Part shown: positions 8,152-16,316 of the stretch, in pieces
How positions within the stretch are numbered: position 1 is the first letter of the stretch
Layout: every line of letters starts with the position of its first letter
Source: Candidatus Saccharimonadales bacterium
GTDB taxonomy: Bacteria; Patescibacteriota; Saccharimonadia; Saccharimonadales; Saccharimonadaceae
Reading direction: 5' to 3'
Length of the DNA: 64,000 bases
Assembly: GCA_039928925.1 (NCBI GenBank)
Contig: JBDSSF010000003.1
Coordinates: 248,001-312,000 of the forward strand
The notes under the pieces: generated by a model
The model's input: the letters and a program-made list of their open reading frames with translations, nothing else
What the model was told of the DNA's origin: nothing
The model's database searches: none
Position numbers and translations under genes: made by a program

Positions 8152-10704
8152 ATGAAGCGACTGGCTATTATTGACGGAAAATCGGTTTTTTATCGTGGTT
8201 ACTATGCAATGCCTGGGCTTTCTTTGAAAGACGGCACACCAACGGGCGGTGTGTATGGTTTTACTACACTAGCACTCGAACTTATTAAAAAGCTTCAGCC
8301 TGACTACGTTGCAGTTGCTTGGGATAAAAAGGGAACAAGTATACGAAAACGCCTAGAGATTCTACCTACATACAAGGCTGGTCGCAAACGTCCGCCAGAA
8401 GATTTTTTTGCGCAGATCCCTATGTTACACGAACTGCTTGAGGCATTTTCATGGCCACTTTATGAACTCGATGACTACGAGGCAGATGATATTATGGGTG
8501 CACTGTCTAAGCAAGCTAGTGAACAGGGAATCGAAACGTGTCTTATTACAAGTGATCTAGATATGCTACAACTTGTTGGTCCTTTAACGCATGTTTACGC
8601 AATGAAGAGTGGGCTTAGTAATCTTGAACAATTTGATGTCACCCACTTCGAAGAGAAGTATGGACTATCAGTGCATCAATTTTTAGATCTTAAATCACTA
8701 AAAGGGGATTCATCCGATAATATTCCTGGAGTTCCAGGAATTGGTGAAAAGACTGGTATCCAACTACTTCAGGAATACAAAACACTTGATGGTGTATATG
8801 CACATCTTGGTGATATTAAGCCGACAACGAGGACAAAATTAGAAGCAGGTAAAGAGAGTGCGTATACCAGCAAGCTAGTTGGTGAGATTTGGTGTGATGC
8901 GCCTGTCACACTTGATCTCGACGCAACTGATGTTAATGACCTTGATACGGAAAAACTCGAAGACCTATTAAGAAAACTAGAGTTCACTTCGCTTCTTAGG
9001 AAATTGCCAAAAGGTATGCAGAAATCTACCCAAACAGATTTATTTAGCGAGCCTATTGTCTCGAATATTCAACCACTAGTTGAAGCGCCGTGGCCAGTAA
9101 CTCTGAGCTTAAGTGCTGGCGCTGAGGTATTACTACAATTAAATGATGCGGGTGATGAAGCTTGGCTTTCACTTGATCGAAAGACAGTCGCTAGAGCTCC
9201 ACTGACCCATATCGATAGCAGTATTTGGCGTGCACTTGAAATGACGAAGGTTGTTACCTATGATGCTAAGGCTCTGTATCATGCTGCGCATAGCCAGGCA
9301 GTGGAAGTTCGTTTTGACAATGTTCATGATGTTCGTCAGTCTGCATTTCTGATCGACCCTCTGACGCGCGATAGATCAATTGCCGGTTTAATCAACGACG
9401 ACATTCAACCTGATGATGCAGGTAAAACAATGGCTTCCTTATGGCATATTTATGATCAACAATTAGAAAGCTTTGCCCGTGAACCTAAAATTGCATCGAT
9501 TGCGACAACGCTCGATTTCCCGCTGACTTACATGCTGTACCGTATGGAAAGTAAGGGCATTAAGGTCAATAAGCAGTTTCTTTCTGCCATGAGTCGTGAA
9601 CTTGGTGATGAGTTGGGCGAGCTTGAACAAAAAATGCATACAATGGTTGGTCACGAGTTTAATATTGCCAGCCCTGCTCAATTATCTGAAGTGCTTTTTA
9701 CAAATCTTGGCTTATCTACGCAGGGCATCAAAAAAGGTAAAACAGGTTACTCAACTGGTCAAAAAGAACTTGATAAGCTTCGTGGGCAGCATCCTATTAT
9801 TGAACTCATAGAACGAACTCGTGAACTTGCTAAGCTTAAGAATACATATATTGATACATTGCCAGTGCAGGCTGACGATAATGATCGCATTCATACAACC
9901 TTCAACCAAGACGTTGCTGCAACGGGTCGGCTGAGTAGTACTAATCCAAATTTACAAAATATTCCCGTCAGGAGTGACCTGGGCCGTCGTATCCGTGAAG
10001 CATTTATACCTGAAGAGGGAAATGTACTAGTCAGCGCAGATTATTCACAGTTTGAACTACGCTTAGCGGCAATTTTGGCACACGACGAGAAGCTCATCAA
10101 TGATTTTAATGGTTCAATTGATATCCATACTAAAACAGCTAGTGAGGTATATGGTATACCCGTTGACGATGTCACAAAATCTCAGCGTCGCGACGCGAAG
10201 GTGATTAATTTTGGTGTTCTATATGGTATGAGTCCACATGGGCTTGCAGCTGCAACAGGTATGAATTTTACTCAGGCAAAGACATTTATTGATCATTATT
10301 TTACTGTTCGTGCGCCTATTCGGGTGTTTATCGATAGTACTCTCGAGCAAGCAAAGACAGAAGGCTATGTCGAGACATATTATGGACGTCGTCGCCCAAC
10401 TCCAGATGTCAACAGTAGTAATTTTATTGTTCGTGAGGCAGCAAAACGCGCTGCTGCTAACATGCCAATTCAAGGAACAGAAGCGGATCTTATGAAAAAG
10501 GCCATGCTACTTGTCGATGAAAAGATAGGTGATTTAGGTGAGCAGATTCTGCAAATTCACGATTCAATCCTAATAGAATGCCCAGCGGGGAATGCTGAAA
10601 AAGTTGCTGACTTATTAAAAACTTGTATGGAAAATATCGCCCCTGAACTCGCAATTAGCCTAAAAGTTGATGTAAGTACAGGTACAAATTGGGGTGAACT
10701 TTAA
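8152..10704 (+). CDS. polA: DNA polymerase I
   Basis: An 850-residue repair and Okazaki-fragment polymerase. The 5'-3' exonuclease domain occupies about residues 1-290 (IIDGKSVFYRGYY, YEADDIMGAL, SLKGDSSDNIPGVPGIGEKT). The middle 3'-5' exonuclease-like region keeps the fold (VVTYDAKALYHAA) but lacks the DxE proofreading motif, as in Taq polymerase, so it is probably inactive. The polymerase domain carries motif A (SADYSQFELRLAA near 627), motif B (RRDAKVINFGVLYG near 684) and motif C (QIHDSIL near 800). It sits alone between divergent uppS and an unknown gene. Confidence 0.96.
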   Translation: MKRLAIIDGKSVFYRGYYAMPGLSLKDGTPTGGVYGFTTLALELIKKLQPDYVAVAWDKKGTSIRKRLEILPTYKAGRKRPPEDFFAQIPMLHELLEAFSWPLYELDDYEADDIMGALSKQASEQGIETCLITSDLDMLQLVGPLTHVYAMKSGLSNLEQFDVTHFEEKYGLSVHQFLDLKSLKGDSSDNIPGVPGIGEKTGIQLLQEYKTLDGVYAHLGDIKPTTRTKLEAGKESAYTSKLVGEIWCDAPVTLDLDATDVNDLDTEKLEDLLRKLEFTSLLRKLPKGMQKSTQTDLFSEPIVSNIQPLVEAPWPVTLSLSAGAEVLLQLNDAGDEAWLSLDRKTVARAPLTHIDSSIWRALEMTKVVTYDAKALYHAAHSQAVEVRFDNVHDVRQSAFLIDPLTRDRSIAGLINDDIQPDDAGKTMASLWHIYDQQLESFAREPKIASIATTLDFPLTYMLYRMESKGIKVNKQFLSAMSRELGDELGELEQKMHTMVGHEFNIASPAQLSEVLFTNLGLSTQGIKKGKTGYSTGQKELDKLRGQHPIIELIERTRELAKLKNTYIDTLPVQADDNDRIHTTFNQDVAATGRLSSTNPNLQNIPVRSDLGRRIREAFIPEEGNVLVSADYSQFELRLAAILAHDEKLINDFNGSIDIHTKTASEVYGIPVDDVTKSQRRDAKVINFGVLYGMSPHGLAAATGMNFTQAKTFIDHYFTVRAPIRVFIDSTLEQAKTEGYVETYYGRRRPTPDVNSSNFIVREAAKRAAANMPIQGTEADLMKKAMLLVDEKIGDLGEQILQIHDSILIECPAGNAEKVADLLKTCMENIAPELAISLKVDVSTGTNWGEL

Positions 10705-10793
10705 CATCCTTGCAAACGGATAACAATAAGCGTATTACTATAACAAGGTCTTATGAATATACGTGCTTGTCAGATATGTAGGAAGTGTACACT

Positions 10794-11420
10794 ATGTCGC
10801 CTTTAGATGTACCATCACAGCACGTCGAAACTCCCGTAGTCCCGCCAGATAAATATATTTCACCAGCCGAACGTATAATTAGTGACAGTCGAGCGCAAAA
10901 AACCTTTGCCGATTTTATGTGGATATATGTCGGACATCCAGACGTAAACGCGCGTAGACGTGGGCATGAGCGACCACCTATACCTGTAGATTATCGTGGG
11001 GCAAGCCTGAATAATGATCCGGAAATGTTCACTGGCTACAGTGGGCTTGGTGAGCTTGTGCATATAAGAGTGAATCCTCAGCTTAATGATGTTCCTGAGG
11101 GTTATTTTATTGCTATGGCTGACATTGGAACGGGCGAGTTGTATGAACCAGCTATTCTTGATGTTGATCAGTTTCATGACCCTCAGGCGGGTCCGCAAAC
11201 TATCATATATCTCGACACCGCAAATGTAGAAAGTTTGCCTATTGAATACTCTCCTAGGATTCATCTTTGCCAGCACACGCAGAGATTTACTTATATCCCT
11301 GGGCCTGACCGAGCCAGTTCACTTCTGCACCCAATTGAGTCACTTTACGAGAAAGTAACTCAAGATATGGGAAGACAACTCGGCCAGCGTGCTTTTACGC
11401 TGATAACGAACATACATTGA
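10794..11420 (+). CDS. Protein of unknown function
   Basis: A soluble protein of about 208 residues without a recognised domain. It is rich in Pro in the first 20 residues, has no signal or membrane segment, and includes ERIISDSRAQKTFADF and EGYFIAMADIGTGELYEP. I prefer the ATG at 10794 because AGGAAG lies 8 nt upstream; an in-frame GTG at 10785 is possible. A short intergenic stretch (10705-10793) precedes it without a clear consensus promoter. Confidence 0.6.
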   Translation: MSPLDVPSQHVETPVVPPDKYISPAERIISDSRAQKTFADFMWIYVGHPDVNARRRGHERPPIPVDYRGASLNNDPEMFTGYSGLGELVHIRVNPQLNDVPEGYFIAMADIGTGELYEPAILDVDQFHDPQAGPQTIIYLDTANVESLPIEYSPRIHLCQHTQRFTYIPGPDRASSLLHPIESLYEKVTQDMGRQLGQRAFTLITNIH

Positions 11421-11445
11421 CTTTTGTCTATCAAAGTGATAAAAT
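11417..11445 (+). promoter_or_regulatory. Near-consensus leaderless promoter
   Basis: TTGACT (11417-11422), 17-nt spacer, TAAAAT (11440-11445), then exactly 6 nt to the ATG at 11452. No Shine-Dalgarno sequence is present. Confidence 0.8.
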
Positions 11446-11451
11446 ATTAAA

Positions 11452-12048
11452 ATGAATAGAAATAGAATATCTCGCATCATTCCGATTGCACTTATTTTAA
11501 TTGTTATAGCGATTGCCGTTGCTGCACTTGTTTCGGTTGGACGAGCTCTTTTTAGTGGAGGAAGTACTCAGACTGTAAATGATTCTAGTCAGACATCTCT
11601 CATTAGCACTGCACCAGATCGAAGTGTTCGTATGACAGTTCGAGGTTCTATCGTTGCAGATGAGAATTTCCGATCTTATCAAGAGACGATATCTCCAAGT
11701 GACCGCACGCTTACCACCTACTCTGGTTATCTTGATCAGCCAATTTCAAGTGGTCAACTTGCAAACAACATCAAAGCATATGAAGAATTTGTTTTTGCTT
11801 TAAACCGTGCCAATATGATGCAGGGGAGTATATTAACAGGTGACAGTGATGATACGCGCGGTATCTGTGCGACGGGTAAAGTGTATGAATTTGAAATCTT
11901 ATCAGGTACGCAGGTTGAAAAACGTTTATGGACATCAACGTGCAAAGGGTCTCCGGGTTCTTTAAAGGCAAGTGTTTCACAGCTTGAAAGCCTGTTCCTT
12001 CAGCAAATTCCAACTAGCAAAGCACTTCTTAGTAATATCAAATTGTAG
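11452..12048 (+). CDS. Membrane-anchored extracellular protein, unknown function
   Basis: A 198-residue protein with a short basic start, one membrane helix (about residues 8-32) and an extracellular domain of about 160 residues. The domain has two Cys (in RGICATGKVYEF and LWTSTCKG) that could form a disulfide. I do not recognise the family. The promoter at 11417-11445 drives it directly. A promoter and inverted repeat for the next gene begin about 18 nt after its stop. Confidence 0.6.
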   Translation: MNRNRISRIIPIALILIVIAIAVAALVSVGRALFSGGSTQTVNDSSQTSLISTAPDRSVRMTVRGSIVADENFRSYQETISPSDRTLTTYSGYLDQPISSGQLANNIKAYEEFVFALNRANMMQGSILTGDSDDTRGICATGKVYEFEILSGTQVEKRLWTSTCKGSPGSLKASVSQLESLFLQQIPTSKALLSNIKL

Positions 12049-12065
12049 CCCCTATCACTCACGGC

Positions 12066-12103
12066 TAATACCGCGTATACTATTAATATGATACGCGGTA
12101 TTA
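12066..12103. promoter_or_regulatory. 13-bp inverted repeat spanning -10 and start codon of the HAD gene
   Basis: TAATACCGCGTAT (12066-12078) and its exact complement ATACGCGGTATTA (12091-12103) flank 12 nt that contain most of the -10 (TATACT, 12076-12081) and the ATG (12088). It could be an operator or an RNA hairpin hiding the start. The right arm encodes part of the conserved IRGII motif, so the left arm is the part free to evolve. Confidence 0.5.
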
Positions 12104-12657
12104 TTTTTGACTGTTTTGGCGTTTTGTACCGTGGAAGTTTGGGTCATTTGTATGACATCACATCACCTGAACATAGAGATGATCTTATGAATCTCAGCCG
12201 TACTTCTGATCTTGGATATGTCACAAAAGATGATTATATAACGGCGGTTGCTGGTTTTACTCATAAAGAACCCTCAGAAGTTGCAACTATTCTCTCTACT
12301 TACCATATACGAAATGAAGCGATGTTCGAACTTGTCCGTTCTTTACACCCAGAGTATAAGGTCGCATTGCTTAGTAATGTTGGACAACATGTCATGGATG
12401 GTTTATTTACAAGCGATGAGCTCTCACAACTCTTTGATGAAGTGGTTTTATCGAGTGACGTTCATATTATGAAACCCGATCCAGCAATCTTTGAATTAAT
12501 GGCTCAGCGTATGGGTCTTCTTCCGGAAGAGTGTGTAATGATAGATGATCTTGAGACGAACATAACTGGTGCAATTCGAGCAGGAATGCAAGGAATTGTA
12601 TGTGTTTCATCAGAGCAGACGGCTACGGATCTCAGGGCACTGCTCTCAGGGGAATAA
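12088..12657 (+). CDS. HAD-superfamily hydrolase, subfamily IA-like
   Basis: A 189-residue HAD protein. Motif I is IIFDCFGVL (nucleophile D8), where the second Asp of DxD is replaced by Phe, as in several phosphatase-deficient or haloacid-type relatives. Later motifs are ALLSNVG (motif II Ser/Asn), KPDPAIFE (motif III Lys) and MIDDLETN (motif IV acidic pair). The substrate is unknown and altered chemistry is possible. TATACT lies 6 nt before the ATG. mutM begins 1 nt after its stop with an AGGGGA ribosome site inside this gene, so the two are cotranscribed. Confidence 0.82.
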   Translation: MIRGIIFDCFGVLYRGSLGHLYDITSPEHRDDLMNLSRTSDLGYVTKDDYITAVAGFTHKEPSEVATILSTYHIRNEAMFELVRSLHPEYKVALLSNVGQHVMDGLFTSDELSQLFDEVVLSSDVHIMKPDPAIFELMAQRMGLLPEECVMIDDLETNITGAIRAGMQGIVCVSSEQTATDLRALLSGE

Positions 12658-12658
12658 G

Positions 12659-13528
12659 ATGCCTGAGCTACCTGAAGTAGAGACGGTTCGTCGTGGTCTA
12701 AACAGGCTCATTATTAATCGTATTATAAAAGGTGTAAACAGCGATACGCCTAAAAGTTTTCCAAATACACAAACTGATGTAACTGAATTTTTAATTGATG
12801 CCGCAGTAATTGATATTCGTCGACGTGCAAAAGTTTTAATGATTGATCTTTCAACCGGCTACACTCTTGTTATCCATTTAAAGATGACAGGACAGTTAGT
12901 TTTTCGTGGTGAGACAGTATTTGGTGCAGGACATCCAAACGACAGTCTTGTTGGGGAACTACCAGATCGATCAACTCGTGTAACGATTGAATTCACAGAC
13001 TCTTCACATCTCTACTTCAATGATCAGCGTAAGTTTGGTTGGATGAGGTTGCTCCCAACAGTAGAAGTGTCAAATATCGATTTCATGAAAAAAGTTGGAC
13101 CAGAGCCACTTGAACCAGATTTTACGGTTAATGAGTTTTCCGCACGTTTTACTCGTCGCGCTAAGACAAGTATCAAGGCTGCATTACTTGATCAAACGGT
13201 TGTTGCGGGTGTAGGTAATATTTATGCTGATGAGTCACTGTGGGGAGCTAAGATTCATCCAAAACGTCTAGTTGGATCTATTACGACTGCGGAGTTCCAT
13301 GCCCTCTACACCGAACTTCGTGCAGTTATGAATCTCGCAATTGATAAAGGCGGATCTACTGATAAAAATTATGTTAATGCTGAAGGTAAGCGGGGCAGCT
13401 ACATGGATTTTGCAAGAGTTTTTCGTAGAGAGGGTCATCCGTGTCCACGTTGTGGCACGATAATAATCAAATTTAAAGCCGCAGGACGCGGTACACATAT
13501 TTGCCCATTCTGCCAAAAGGAAGAGTAG
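12659..13528 (+). CDS. mutM: Formamidopyrimidine-DNA glycosylase (Fpg/MutM)
   Basis: A base-excision repair glycosylase/AP lyase for 8-oxoguanine and formamidopyrimidines, 289 residues. The start at 12659 is fixed by the catalytic N-terminal Pro (M-PELPEVE); longer in-frame extensions upstream would bury it. Other landmarks are HLKMTGQL (conserved Lys), FNDQRKFGW, the helix-two-turn-helix VAGVGNIYADE, and an intact C-terminal zinc finger (CPRC near residue 264, CPFC at the end). The zinc ligands are kept here, unlike in DnaG. It is coupled to the HAD gene, with AGGGGA 5 nt upstream. Confidence 0.95.
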   Translation: MPELPEVETVRRGLNRLIINRIIKGVNSDTPKSFPNTQTDVTEFLIDAAVIDIRRRAKVLMIDLSTGYTLVIHLKMTGQLVFRGETVFGAGHPNDSLVGELPDRSTRVTIEFTDSSHLYFNDQRKFGWMRLLPTVEVSNIDFMKKVGPEPLEPDFTVNEFSARFTRRAKTSIKAALLDQTVVAGVGNIYADESLWGAKIHPKRLVGSITTAEFHALYTELRAVMNLAIDKGGSTDKNYVNAEGKRGSYMDFARVFRREGHPCPRCGTIIIKFKAAGRGTHICPFCQKEE

Positions 13529-13541
13529 ATCCATCGAGTAA

Positions 13542-13570
13542 TTGACATTTTATTCTTCTTATGCTATTAT
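13542..13570 (+). promoter_or_regulatory. Consensus promoter with a short leader
   Basis: TTGACA (13542-13547), 17-nt spacer, TATTAT (13565-13570). Unlike most promoters here it leaves an A/T-rich leader of about 25 nt before the ATG at 13602, with no Shine-Dalgarno sequence. Confidence 0.8.
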
Positions 13571-13601
13571 ATTTTATACGTAATACTTTTAAATAAAAAT
13601 T

Positions 13602-14741
13602 ATGCAAAAAGATACAGTACCAAAACAAAAATATACCTTTGAGCGTTCTGTTGCTGCAAAGAAGATCTTAGCTCCAGGCTTTATCGATGGTGCAATTGAT
13701 GGCACTCTTAGATCTGCACCCGGTAAGGAGGCATACTTCATGAAATCATTCCTTGACCAAGTGCCTGCCGATGACTCTGATAAAGAGTTTGTTCGCGACG
13801 TCGATCAAGCTGTTGAATTTCGTCATCAATTGACTGGCTTCATAATAGATAATCTCCATGTATATTCACTGAGCGACCAGCCTAGTTCTACGAAAGCATA
13901 TATACAAAACGCAGAAGCTAAAATGGTAAAAACACTTGAGGCAGGTGAACAAACATTTAGTAAATATCTTAGGAATCGATCTATAGATCCAAGTAATAAC
14001 AAAGTATTACCTCGACCTGAGTTTGAATTTAATGCCGGTACTTTTCCTACTAAAAAAGGCAATAAAGTTGATTTTCTTGCAGGTGGTCGCATTAGTGGGA
14101 TGGCTGTTCCCATCACTATTCAGCGCCAGGGTCTTGCAAATTTTGTTCAGTGGACTTCTCAAGCATACCTAGAGAGTTCGCTATCTGGTGAGGCTCAGCA
14201 GATTACTCGTCGTATTTACCTTAATCCGAAAATCATGGATTCAGTGAGAATATTCTCACAAGTCACAGCTGCTGCAGATGCAGCTGGGCTAAAGATAAAA
14301 GGTAAGATATTCGATCGCTCTGTTGAGAGTAGCGTACTCAGTGGACAAAAGAAGAAGAGGGCTGATCATCAGTCAGCTATTACAATGCGTGGTGATGGGA
14401 TTGTTCTCTATGCTTTAAATGATCAAGATGCAGATCGCGTCTTGGGTATTGTCGAAAAAATCTACGAAGAGAATCTCGATAGTTTTTCTGGTCGTCGTAC
14501 GAATAGACTACCATTTCGCTTGGCAGATGGTCTTGCGATTGGCGATGAGCCAACTGAGAAAGATGAATCACTCACAACCCATCGTAGCAATATCCTCAGT
14601 GAAGTTGCTGCATACGCGGTTGAAAATACTAGAAAAAGTCCTAAACTTGATCGTCAAAGAATATTTACTGGATTGTGGAGAGCTGCCGCTTTAAGTAATA
14701 ACATTAATCCAGATAATCTTGCATTCAATGCACAGCGATAA
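13602..14741 (+). CDS. Unknown protein, C-terminal half resembling HopA1-type domains
   Basis: A soluble 379-residue protein with no signal peptide. The second half reads like the HopA1 family (first described in a Pseudomonas effector and later found next to lanthipeptide enzymes). It has RRIYLNPK followed by a helix, GLKIKGKIFDR, the GDGIVLYALNDQDADRV strand-helix, then LPFRLADGLAIGDEP and a terminal THRSNILSEVAAYA helix. I judged this by pattern only. The first 130 residues are not recognised. It has one of the strongest promoters in the window, so it is probably well expressed. Confidence 0.4.
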   Translation: MQKDTVPKQKYTFERSVAAKKILAPGFIDGAIDGTLRSAPGKEAYFMKSFLDQVPADDSDKEFVRDVDQAVEFRHQLTGFIIDNLHVYSLSDQPSSTKAYIQNAEAKMVKTLEAGEQTFSKYLRNRSIDPSNNKVLPRPEFEFNAGTFPTKKGNKVDFLAGGRISGMAVPITIQRQGLANFVQWTSQAYLESSLSGEAQQITRRIYLNPKIMDSVRIFSQVTAAADAAGLKIKGKIFDRSVESSVLSGQKKKRADHQSAITMRGDGIVLYALNDQDADRVLGIVEKIYEENLDSFSGRRTNRLPFRLADGLAIGDEPTEKDESLTTHRSNILSEVAAYAVENTRKSPKLDRQRIFTGLWRAAALSNNINPDNLAFNAQR

Positions 14742-14749
14742 TCCTAGTC

Positions 14750-14755
14750 TATAAT
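14750..14755 (+). promoter_or_regulatory. -10 element of holA
   Basis: Consensus TATAAT ending 7 nt before the holA ATG at 14763. Confidence 0.55.
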
Positions 14756-14762
14756 AGATATA

Positions 14763-15689
14763 ATGATCACAGTATTTACAGGTGAAAATAGTTTTGAAAT
14801 TGAGCGTGAGATTAAAAAACTCGAGTCTTCTTTTGATGGTGTTTCGGAAAAGGTCGATGGTAGTGAATTGAATGCTCGGCAGTTACCAGATCTTCTTATA
14901 GGTGGGACACTTTTTGCCGATACGAGGCTCATAATTATCAAAAATGCTTCTGAGAATAAATTAGTCTGGGAGAGTTTTGAACAATGGATCGAGCGAATAC
15001 CTGAGGAGATTTCCGTAATTCTTATCGAGCAAAAATTAGATAAGCGCACTAAAACGTATAAGTCACTTACAAGGTCTGCAGCTATACGTGAATTTCCTCT
15101 TTGGAGAGAGTATGATAATCGTAAAGCGGAGGACTGGATCATAAACGAAGCTAGTCATCTTGGATTAGCACTAGATAAAAAAAGTGCTCAGGCATTGGTC
15201 GGACGCGTAGGTGTTGATCAGTGGCAACTTTCTTTAGCATTAGATAAATTGATAGTCCTGGATGTTGTGACCCCGGATATTATTCACGATGTTATTGAGG
15301 CAAACACAACCGAGAACGTATTTAATCTTTTCGAGACTGCACTTCGGGGTGATACCAGCGGTGTCATAAGTATGATGCGTGTTATTATGCTCCACGAAGA
15401 TCCTTATCGATTATTTGGTCTTCTTTCTGGACAGGTATTTTATTTAGCGACGCTTACCATAACGGATAAATCAACAAACGATGTTGCCAAGGATTTAGGT
15501 GTAAATCCGTACGGTCTTACAAAAATAGCAACTACTGCTAAGAAACTTGGACCAAAAGGGGCTAAGCTTGCCATTATTGCATTTGCCGAAGCAGATGAAG
15601 GTATGAAAACATCCGTAGCGGATCCTTGGCTACTTATTGAACGTGCACTTATAAAAATCTCAGACCAATACCAGACCATAGCGAAGTAG
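14763..15689 (+). CDS. holA: DNA polymerase III delta subunit
   Basis: The clamp-loader delta subunit, 308 residues, that opens the sliding clamp. The N-terminus (MITVFTGENSFEIEREI) is the typical HolA start, followed by the degenerate AAA+ domain without a Walker A (LIGGTLFADTRLIIIKNA) and ISVILIEQKLDKRTKTYKSL. The C-terminal collar helices are recognisable (DPYRLFGLLSGQVFYLATL, GVNPYGLTKI). It is convergent with rpsT, as in many genomes where holA and rpsT are neighbours. Both share the terminator at 15719-15746. Confidence 0.9.
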   Translation: MITVFTGENSFEIEREIKKLESSFDGVSEKVDGSELNARQLPDLLIGGTLFADTRLIIIKNASENKLVWESFEQWIERIPEEISVILIEQKLDKRTKTYKSLTRSAAIREFPLWREYDNRKAEDWIINEASHLGLALDKKSAQALVGRVGVDQWQLSLALDKLIVLDVVTPDIIHDVIEANTTENVFNLFETALRGDTSGVISMMRVIMLHEDPYRLFGLLSGQVFYLATLTITDKSTNDVAKDLGVNPYGLTKIATTAKKLGPKGAKLAIIAFAEADEGMKTSVADPWLLIERALIKISDQYQTIAK

Positions 15690-15718
15690 TCTTTAGAAGT
15701 CGGTAATATTATTGATAG

Positions 15719-15746
15719 AAAAACAGCCTCAACTGAGGCTGTTTTT
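15719..15746. terminator. Bidirectional intrinsic terminator
   Basis: A5-CAGCCTCA and TGAGGCTG-T5 form a perfect stem with a tiny loop, serving holA on the plus strand and rpsT on the minus strand. Confidence 0.9.
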
Positions 15747-15760
15747 CGTAATCGGATAAA

Positions 15761-16159
15761 TTACTTTGTTGTTTTCTTTGCGGCTGTTTTTTTAACAGCT
15801 GCAGGTTTCTTTACTGATACAGCCTTTTTAGCAACAGTTGCTTTTGCGGCTGGTTTTGCCGGAGCTTTTTTAGTTACAGGTGCTTTGGTTGTTGCTTTCT
15901 TACTAGGCGCAAGTTTCACGCCAGCGTCTTTTGCAACTTTGGCAAGTTGTGCTTTTCGGCGGGCTACAGTGTTTTTCTTAAGAAGGTTTTTCTTAACTGC
16001 AGTGTCAAGCTCACTATGAGCAGCACTTAAACCTTCACTTGTAGGCTTAGCTAAGAATGTCTTAACTGCAGACTTAATGTCACGTTTGATGCCGACATTA
16101 CGCTCATTGCGCTTGATCGTTTGCTTCATTCGTTTAATGGCTGATTTGATGATTGGCAT
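15761..16159 (-). CDS. rpsT: Small-subunit ribosomal protein bS20 with a histone-H1-like tail
   Basis: Residues 1-86 are bS20 (MPIIKSAIKRMKQTIKRNERN, LDTAVKKNLLKKNTVARRKAQLAK). bS20 is normally about 85-90 residues; this one is 132. The extra 45 residues are almost only Lys, Ala, Pro, Thr and Val in KKAPAKPAAKA-type repeats, like bacterial histone-H1-like tails. A long leader of about 38 nt with AAGGA 7 nt before the ATG gives a classical ribosome site. The promoter is at 16203-16231. The gene is divergent from the DHH-like gene. Confidence 0.93.
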   Translation of the reverse strand: MPIIKSAIKRMKQTIKRNERNVGIKRDIKSAVKTFLAKPTSEGLSAAHSELDTAVKKNLLKKNTVARRKAQLAKVAKDAGVKLAPSKKATTKAPVTKKAPAKPAAKATVAKKAVSVKKPAAVKKTAAKKTTK

Positions 16160-16202
16160 TGCTGTTCCTTTACCTAAAATTTATATATACAATCAAGGCG
16201 TT

Positions 16203-16231
16203 ATTATAGGGGAAAGGGGGCTACTTGTAAA
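16203..16231 (-). promoter_or_regulatory. rpsT promoter
   Basis: Minus strand: TTTACA (16231-16226), 17-nt spacer, TATAAT (16208-16203), followed by a leader of about 40 nt. Confidence 0.7.
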
Positions 16232-16245
16232 GTGGGGTGGATTTG

Positions 16246-16275
16246 TTGACGTATCCAAATTACTTATGGTATAGT
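16246..16275 (+). promoter_or_regulatory. Promoter of the DHH-like gene
   Basis: TTGACG (16246-16251), 18-nt spacer, TATAGT (16270-16275), then a leader of about 35 nt with AGGA 8-9 nt before the ATG at 16317. Confidence 0.65.
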
Positions 16276-16316
16276 TAACTCAAAATCTGACAAAATAAAA
16301 AAATAGGAATCAGTCC

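Noticed and set aside
13227..13235. Second CTGATGAG, as in hammerhead cores, inside mutM
   Set aside because: There is no following stem II, no GAAA and no stem III partner, and the bases encode conserved Fpg residues. The similar ACTGATGAG in dnaG near 4103 was rejected for the same reason.
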